A program made the translations under genes and the position numbers. From positions 527,501-591,500 of the forward strand of contig JACYXH010000091.1 of assembly GCA_026745465.1 (NCBI GenBank): 64,000 nt of DNA. Direction: 5' to 3'. The DNA comes from Lota lota (Eukaryota; Chordata; Actinopteri; Gadiformes; Lotidae). Positions 57,501 to 64,000 of the stretch are shown here, piece by piece; position 1 is the first letter of the stretch, and each line of letters starts with the position of its first letter. The notes below the pieces were generated by a model. The model searched no databases. It saw nothing but the letters and a program-made list of their open reading frames with translations, and had not been told where the DNA came from.

Positions 57501-59290
57501 ATGTATAACTGAAGCGAGGGGTGATGAGAACGCGATGGTGCTTACTTGACTATGAATTTCCACGTGTTGGCGTGCAGCGCCATGTCCAGGTCTGAGATCA
57601 CATAGCAGAGATCCAGCAGGCTGTGAATGACTGGAATTAAAAAGCAATGGTAAATATCTTCGGAGAAGTAACCTAACACTCACACTCACACACACACACA
57701 CCTGTGACAATGTCAGTAACGTCCTCCTCCGTAGCCTGAGTGTCCAGAGAGATGCGATCCAGCAGCTCCATGAGGCCCTTTTGGAGGGAGTAGGCCTCCT
57801 TGAAGAGTACCTGTAGCAGGTCTGCCACCAGGGACAGGCGGCCACAGTACACCTCCTCACTCTCCTAGGAACCAATCAATCAATGGTGTAAATCACTCAG
57901 TCTTCATTCATATTATCTGTCATTTAGAAACAGCTTGAATGCAGCCAACAAGCGCTGGAGGCTAAATGATGATTGACCAGATTATAAATAGATGGAATGG
58001 ATTAATGATGCAGTACAACATTCAATTATGCATAAAATATGTGCTCATTTAACCAGCATCAATCTCAGTGATGCAATATATGAATTGAGGTTGACGTATA
58101 TATCTTGTTTATACTACCTTACAGTGTTGGAAGGTGTGCTTCAGTACTTTGAGGATACACGATGGTAGAGAGCGGATGGCGTCCAGGACTGGTGCTTCCT
58201 CAAACAAGCAGACATGACGAACACAGGCAGACATCGCTTCGATGATCTGCACCGTTGCCTTGCAATGAAAAGAGAAATGTCTTTAATATATGTATTGATA
58301 TTGGCCCATTTGTTTTTTGATCAATAGTGAAACTTATACTGCTATAGGGCCCTCATTTGGTTCTTCCATACCATACCACCACATAAGATACAAGGGTGTA
58401 GTTAATTACTAATTATTATTATTAATGAAGCACCTGCAGGATGTTTCTCAGTAGGGTACGCAACTCTGTGTTTTGACTGGACAGTCCTCCAACTTGGTTT
58501 GAGATCTCCTTCATCAAATTGTCAAACATGGTGACAGCCTGCAAACAAAGACAACATGTGTGGGATAAAGTAATTGCAAATGTAAATAAACAATCCCCCT
58601 GCAATCAGAGTAAAACTTTAGTCAAGTGGTTAGACATTTTTCCAACTGTGGACACACACCACTGATGTAATCAGATGATATTCACCTTAGGCAAGACTTT
58701 GGAGAAGCACTCCTCCACTTCATTCAAACCAATGTGAGGGAGGAACATTTCTGTGATGATTTTCAGGATACCTGAATGGAAAGACATTGCTATTAATCCT
58801 CCGAGATGTAGGTAAATACAATCACTCTGCTGAAGATGAACAAGCGGCTTACGAATAAAATGAATGCACTTACGAATATGCTCATCCCAGCTCTCAGACT
58901 TGTCATGCAGAGAGTACAAATGGTCAAGGAAGACCTAAATGGTTAACATCTTTTTGACATGTTAGTATTGATTCACAACTCGTGTAGTGTTACATTAGAA
59001 GCATTATTGAGACTTGCAGAACTATTGCATTGGGGAAAGTACACGTTCAGGGTTTCCAGCTCCACAAAGGAAAAGTTGAAATTAGATTCAGTCTATGCTT
59101 GGGTTCAACTGCGATAATGGTCATCTTTTGGACCACACAATTCAAATCCGATCTCAACAGTCAAACCAGTTGTCACAGCGCACTAAACATGGGAGGATAT
59201 GGTAAGTTTAGGCAGGACGGATCTGAGCTCTTTGCGACATGTTTCCTGACTCCAGTGTACCACCTCTTCCAGAAGAGTAGTCTGCGACAT
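50403..59290 (-). CDS. firrm: FIGNL1-interacting regulator of recombination and mitosis (C1orf112 homologue), complete
   Basis: FIRRM partners the AAA-ATPase FIGNL1 to remove RAD51 from DNA and also acts in mitosis. Exons in coding order: 59201-59290, 58874-58913, 58686-58771, 58434-58538, 58118-58258, 57702-57864, 57546-57630, 57309-57447, 56818-56907, 56627-56691, 56323-56471, 55813-55942, 55298-55484, 54910-54992, 54658-54709, 54023-54112, 53060-53245, 52714-52836, 52510-52605, 52270-52383, 51545-51649, 51362-51442, 51136-51282, 50403-50597; all phases agree, 913 aa (human 853). Diagnostic pieces shared with the human protein as remembered: LKIITEMFLPHI, GGLSSQNTELRTLLRNILQ, LFKEAYSLQKGLMELLD, HANTWKFIV, KRARQE near the C-terminus. 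It is an all-helical, repeat-like protein with no catalytic motif seen. All introns but the first are GT-AG and mostly short. It ends tail to tail with scyl3. Confidence 0.93.
50598..51135 (-). other. Last firrm intron
   Basis: A 538-bp intron, unique A/T-rich sequence; nothing else recognised. Confidence 0.7.
52156..52184. repeat. Perfect 13-bp inverted repeat in a firrm intron
   Basis: TTATCTGATCACT (52156-52168) is inverted at 52172-52184 with a 3-base loop. Confidence 0.7.
53246..54022 (-). other. firrm intron with no other feature
   Basis: A 777-bp intron between the exons ending TPHHQ and starting MELVERF; A/T-rich and unique, nothing recognised. Confidence 0.6.
54559..54592. repeat. 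(GA)n microsatellite in a firrm intron
   Basis: About 16 GA units. Confidence 0.9.
58914..59200 (-). other. U12-type AT-AC intron (firrm intron 1)
   Basis: On the minus strand the intron opens ATATCCTCCC at 59200, matching the U12 donor consensus ATATCCTT at its first seven bases. TTCCTTGAC at 58931-58923 matches the U12 branch consensus TTCCTTRAC, and the intron ends GTAC with the last C 10 nt after the branch A. Splicing joins LPKLT to SLHDKSESW in phase 0. The only GT alternative nearby (GTTTAG at 59188) is a poor donor and would insert 11 extra residues. Confidence 0.85.
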
Positions 59291-59421
59291 GTTGGGAGGC
59301 AGGGCTGGTCAGATGAGCTGCACAAACAATGAACATTAACGGAATAAATGCTGAATATGACAAGATTGTAATAGTTTGCTATATGGTGTAAATCGTTATT
59401 TCGCTAATACGTTTTGGCATA

Positions 59422-59447
59422 GACTAACGTTAATGATAACGTTAGTC
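59422..59447. repeat. Perfect 11-bp inverted repeat upstream of firrm
   Basis: GACTAACGTTA (59422-59432) is inverted at 59437-59447 with a 4-base loop, in the probable 5' UTR or promoter of firrm. Confidence 0.65.
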
Positions 59448-59693
59448 ATCGAAACCGCGTCAGATTATCCAACAAAAAATACTTACCATTTAACTATTAC
59501 TTTCCATAAAAGCCAAATATCCTGTATTCCGTAGTTTAAATTATTCGCTAACTCTGTTTTGTAATTACCATTGTATATGGTGTTTATATTACATAAAAGA
59601 ATGTCAACATTTAAACAAAAGTCAAATTGTGGTGCATAGTTTATGTACAACGTTAACTAGTCGCATATTCCAGTGGTCGTAACGCGCGCTGTT

Positions 59694-59711
59694 TTTCACG
59701 GAAGTGACGCT
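59694..59711 (-). promoter_or_regulatory. Candidate ETS/CRE composite site in the firrm promoter
   Basis: TTCACGGAAGTGACGC on the plus strand (minus: GCGTCACTTCCGTGAA) overlaps an ETS core (CGGAAGT) and a CRE half-site (TGACG). Such pairs are common in TATA-less housekeeping promoters. It is about 405 bp upstream of the firrm ATG. Confidence 0.45.
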
Positions 59712-62101
59712 TGGTAACCGGGACGTTTGATTGTACTCTGATTGGCTACAACTATTAATGCTATTGAATAGTTTAAAGTTATTATCATGTAACATGTAAA
59801 TTATTTGATTGGAACGCTAAAAGACAAAAAAAATATCAACAAACAGATAGGTTTGATTAGTTATTGATTAGAAAGCTTTACACATGACTAAATTATAAAT
59901 TGGAGAATCACTTATCATTGTTTGTGTTAAACATTGTTTGTTTTCTGATACTTATAAAGAGTAACAAGCCTACATGTAATATCATGAAAAATGGAAAGAA
60001 CCTGCTCAGGGAATGTTTATTCAAATCGTCACAGAACGTCTGGAACATTACTTTAGACGTCTGGAAATCCCATTGGCTCTCGTCCCGGCGACTTCATCTG
60101 GCCAGTGTATCAAAGGCTATTTTTGCACGGATAAGATCTTCATGGAGTAAACCACCTCCCAAGTTGTCTTTCCTTTGTTCCCGGCAGTCGGAGGTGCTGG
60201 CTGCTGTTGGTTAAGGAAGTGGCCAACTAAGATACAGGAAATTCTAAAGTCAATTACACAGTGACTAGTCCCTGCAGATTTAACTTTGGCGTCTATATGG
60301 CTACGTCTGATAATCAATATAACGCCATATAATAATAATTAAATATATCAAATTTGGTTTACGTAATTAGCCAAAATGTTTAACAATAAATATCTTGTAA
60401 ATGTCTAACCCTGCCTGACCAAATGCCTTGCTGTTTCAGATGAGCTATACAGGACCTCATTTTTATTCAGACTTCAAGCATGTATTTCTTTAATTAACTG
60501 TTGTTATGACATTGGTGATGAAAAACATGAAGTGTAATTATTGCTAAATGAACACAATATGTTTGAGTGAGGGATTAAGCGGATTGTTAGTCACAGATTG
60601 TATCCTCGTTAACTGTCCACAGGGAAATTCTCTTCACATTTGACCCCCGTATTTGACCCCCTACACAGAGGGTGTTAAAGTGATGCCAAAGTTACAAATG
60701 ACTTGCTTCAAAATAATTCTAGCATGGTACATACGCTTTACAAAAATACTCTCACTTCACGTGCTTTACTTAAAAACTCGATGTGCCTCGAATGCGGAAG
60801 GGGTACAATTTGCCGTATTTATTTATTAGTAAAAAAAATTAAATTATATATATATATATTATTATACATAGGTTGCCTTAGATGTGACCATGGGGGGAAA
60901 AACATTTTCTTTATATTTTTAAACAGTATTTCTGAGTCATTCGTATCACAAAATTTATTTTATTTGGCATGAATGTAAAACATCTACTCTATTCCGTGGA
61001 ATATCCTTATTTCTCAGTCAATGGAAAGGTTATCACGAGCAGGAAACAAGCTACAGATCTAGTAGGGAAGGGAGGAAGGTGTATTTTTTTTAATCGTGGT
61101 ACCAAAAGTGTGCTTTTGAAGGTCAAGGTGGAGAGGGCAGCTTTCCATTTGTCTTTGGTTATTTTAACATTGTTCAACATGTCAAATGCTTCAAAACAAA
61201 AACACTACTACACGAATGAGGCTTTTTATTTTAAAGAACCACAATGGAAGGTAATGATAAGAATACATAATGTTTAACTGCAAGAAAATATTTAAATGAA
61301 ACTGAATGAGCACTTCTAATTGTATTTTATTCTAGAATTATCTCCATTAACTCAACTTCAAAATTTAAAATGTGAAATCACTAAAGGAGATGTAAAGTTT
61401 TATTTTACGTGATGTCTGTATGATCAGTGCTCTACAGGCAGTCAATCATGCTTTTTCCTAATGAGCTAATGGTGAGGGATTTATAATTACATTTGAAGTA
61501 GTTAAAGTAACCACTAAGACCTACGTAAACACACACAAATCTCATTTTCTATTTGGTTGCATATCTGATTAAACCTAATTGGTTACATTTCAGGGATTCC
61601 ATGCAATATTTAAATGAAAAGTAGTCCAGTAATCAAGCTTACAAATTGCTTTGACGATTGCAGTATACGTATATAGTATAGGTTTTGGGGAACTGTTTGA
61701 ATTGACCTGATCCCTTCTTTTGAAACATTCACAGAGTCCAAAAAATATATATTGAACATGTATACCTCTTGACTATTCTGCTACTCCGTTTTGAATGGCT
61801 TTCAACTGTGTCATATGATTCTTATTTTTTAATCAAATGGCAACTTTCCCTCAAAGTAACAGGATATGTTTTTGATACTATGTCACGCAACCCTTCCTGT
61901 GTGGATTTTCTGCTTGGCTTATAGCCTGATTCTTTGACCAAATAACCCACCACAGAGTTATGGGCAAGTTGCCTAAACGTAACACAAAGCAATGAGATGA
62001 GTCTATTATTTTGCTTAGAAATGAGACAATACATGCTTGTAGATTTACAAACAGATATGTCATATAAAAGAAAAATCATACAGCAACAAAAGGCCAAGAG
62101 T
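59712..62101. other. Spacer between firrm and phpt1
   Basis: A/T-rich DNA with a short (AT)n patch near 60847-60860. Short frames at 59900-60214 and 60969-61277 resemble nothing known and have no splice or codon support, so no gene is called. Confidence 0.6.
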
Positions 62102-62107
62102 TTTATT
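62102..62107 (-). terminator. Candidate phpt1 poly(A) signal AATAAA
   Basis: AATAAA on the minus strand 170 bases after the phpt1 stop codon. Confidence 0.65.
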
Positions 62108-62276
62108 TGATGAATTTACAGTGTAGGCCACAGGTCTGAAAGGCTTGTGCACAACACCAATAATTGCAAGTGGCAAAAAATGTGTGCTAACATTTGTACT
62201 GCAAATGCAGGAAGTGGCCATCTGTATAGCCTACATTAAGAATAACATAAGAATAGCACAATAATTACTTGTCTGT

Positions 62277-62992
62277 CTATTTCTTGTCATCATACCAGGA
62301 GACCTCATAGTCACCGTAGACGCTCTTCAGCATCTCTACGGCCACAGAATGATCTGCTTTTCCAAAAGCCTATAGAGGGGTAAAAATACAAATAAAAGAC
62401 GATTGCAATTATGTACTGAAACCACGCCCACTTAAAGTAATTGCGAGCCCGTGTGCACACAAAATGAATTAATTATTGAATTGGTCGTGTTTCCCTCTTA
62501 CTCCAGCCATGACTTACAGTTGATTCACCAAACACTCTGAGTTTTCTGTCTGTGCTGTTGTGCTCTATCTTCCCTCCACCAAGACACTGACACACCAATC
62601 CCAAGGATTCCATCGCTGGACTGACCTTCTCAAATATGTGATCTGAAATCAACACCGAGGTAACGTTAGAAAGGTATTAGTTATTACAGGCCAACAAGAC
62701 ACTGGCGTATTCAGAATCGAAGTGCTGAAATTGTCTATCCGGTTTAGACATAAACTGGTCAAAATCAAGACGTAGAGTGAAGCATAAATCTCGTTTGGCG
62801 GCGTTTCTGCGAGCAACGTAGCATGCCTGCAACAGTGAACTTCAACTTACTGTGATATTCAGCACTTTTTGTGCCTCTTATTATATCTTTATGTACGTCT
62901 CCATCTTTTACCTTTACTCTTACTAATATATATTTAAAAGTTCCTTCCGGATCGATCTCTACATTGGACATTTTTGCCAAAGCTTCAGCCAT
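62277..62992 (-). CDS. phpt1: 14-kDa phosphohistidine phosphatase, complete
   Basis: PHPT1 removes phosphate from phosphohistidine in proteins such as ATP-citrate lyase and the channel KCa3.1; it is a small cytosolic enzyme. Exons: 62852 down to 62851 ends exon 1 (62851-62992, 142 nt), then 62518-62642 and 62277-62369; phases agree, 119 aa (human 125). The protein starts MAEALAKMSNVEID. The catalytic His is residue 47, in SAEYHNHIFEKVS, equivalent to human His53 in WAEYHADIYDKVS. FKYILVRV, CQCLGGGKIEH and KLRVFGEST follow the human order, and the end is YEVSWYDDKK. A second ATG at codon 8 could also start translation, but the first gives the usual family length. It lies in the same direction as firrm, with 3 kb between the stop codon here and the firrm start codon. 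Confidence 0.95.
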
Positions 62993-64000
62993 TGCGAATT
63001 GGTGCGATTGGCAAGTGCCACACTACGGATACCAATGACGACCACACATACATGGACATGGTGTTCTTCTTAAAGAGACAGACAATGGACAAGTGCCATA
63101 TTTTTCCAATGGGTAATTTGTATTTAAACATGTATTATAATAGTTGATTGCTCATTTAAGCGTCAATTTAGTTTTGGAAATTGTTAGTATATCATTGCAC
63201 ACTGCCATGGCGCTATTATAGGCATAGTTGACCCATAATTTAGAGTGGCAAACATGTCCATCTCTGGGTTAGTCAGACAGGAAGGATATGATCACTAGTG
63301 GAGACAAGGGCAGGCGCCTCATTAACTGTTTCTAACTTTCTCGGTCACACTTTCCCGGTCACACTTTCCCTCTTCCCAGAAATCCTATTTAAATACCTAA
63401 CTTTGTTAGATGCTATTGTAGGCCTAAGCAAATACCTACATTTATTTATTCTTGTACTGAGTACATACTTAACACCAGATATTATGTTGTTTTCCTTGTG
63501 TTTGCAGAATGCAGGAGCAATGGTCCATATTTCTCCAAATGTCTGCACTAAATTGTCATTTATTATTTATTAGAGAGGCTAAACTGACACATTTGGGATT
63601 TCCCCAGCACAACATTTATGAACACATTTTCCCAAGTTGAAAGAACAAATTGGAGACATGAACAGAACCAATTTATTCTCCCATTATATTTAGTTTATTT
63701 TCTTGCTCACATTCTATTTTCATTGCCATTTCATGTGGTTGTAACCACAATTAAACTAAATTGTCATTCCTATCACTGTTGAAATTCACCGTGACCCTTA
63801 TCACCATATCAACACAAGCAGTCACTCTGACCACCTGTTTCTAACGTTATCACTCAAATGAATATAAACGGGTGACCGAACAGTACTTTCACGTGAATAG
63901 TGGATGTGATTCATGTCAAGATACTCAAAGTGATGTGATCTGTGTATGTCTATTCAGAAAGAAAAGTTATGCCTAAATGTATCAGACACATAAAGTGCTG
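62993..64000. other. Upstream flank of phpt1
   Basis: About 1 kb, A/T-rich. It contains the phpt1 promoter and a short direct repeat (GGTCACACTTTCCC at about 63340 and 63356). No exon recognised. Confidence 0.6.

Noticed and set aside
59187-59200. GT donor (GTTTAG) for firrm exon 1 paired with the AG at 58935
   Set aside because: Phase works, but the donor is very weak and the product gains 11 residues against the human protein; the U12 sites fit better.
60969-61277. 102-codon frame between firrm and phpt1
   Set aside because: A/T-driven frame, no family resemblance, poor start context, no neighbouring exon.

Overview
The window is vertebrate, almost certainly teleost fish, nuclear DNA. Coding sequence is split into short exons with GT-AG introns, the proteins recognised are animal proteins, and non-coding DNA is unusually dense in simple repeats: (CA)n, (CT)n and pure G or C runs of 18-41 bases, plus fragments of dispersed repeats typical of fish genomes. 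The repeat density would fit a cod-like (gadiform) genome, but that is a guess; the sequence alone does not fix the species. No bacterial operon, CRISPR array, phage or intact autonomous transposon was seen.

Five protein-coding genes were assembled exon by exon, with reading phase checked at every junction. (1) trabd2b-like (TIKI family Wnt-inactivating metalloprotease), minus strand: exon 1 at 21373-21486 and exon 2 at 18514-19083. The rest of the gene was not found, so positions 1-18513 are read as intron or unlocated exon space. (2) lpxn (leupaxin), minus strand, 37657-42172, nine coding exons, 382 aa. (3) scyl3 (pseudokinase SCYL3/PACE-1), plus strand, 43427-49409, thirteen coding exons, 785 aa. 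(4) firrm (C1orf112 homologue, the FIGNL1 partner in RAD51 control), minus strand, 50403-59290, 24 coding exons, 913 aa. (5) phpt1 (phosphohistidine phosphatase), minus strand, 62277-62992, three coding exons, 119 aa.

Layout: 1-18.5 kb is repeat-rich DNA 3' of the second trabd2b exon. From 21.5 to 37.3 kb there is a gene-poor spacer full of microsatellites, poly-G/poly-C runs and one near-perfect 38-bp hairpin. From 37.3 to 63 kb the genes are closely packed: lpxn and scyl3 are head to head (1.25 kb apart), scyl3 and firrm are tail to tail (their poly(A) signals about 200 bp apart, an arrangement also known around human SCYL3/C1orf112), and phpt1 follows firrm in the same direction. The genes share no single pathway: Wnt processing, focal adhesion, Golgi/ezrin-linked scaffolding, homologous-recombination control and histidine dephosphorylation.

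The best find is the first intron of firrm. No acceptable GT donor gives an intact protein there, but a U12-type AT-AC intron (donor ATATCCT, branch site TTCCTTGAC, acceptor AC 10 nt after the branch A) gives a protein that aligns without gaps to the recalled human protein. Other items worth checking are the near-perfect hairpin at 36687-36787, the (CT)61 array 56 bp upstream of the lpxn start codon, and several uncatalogued tandem repeats.
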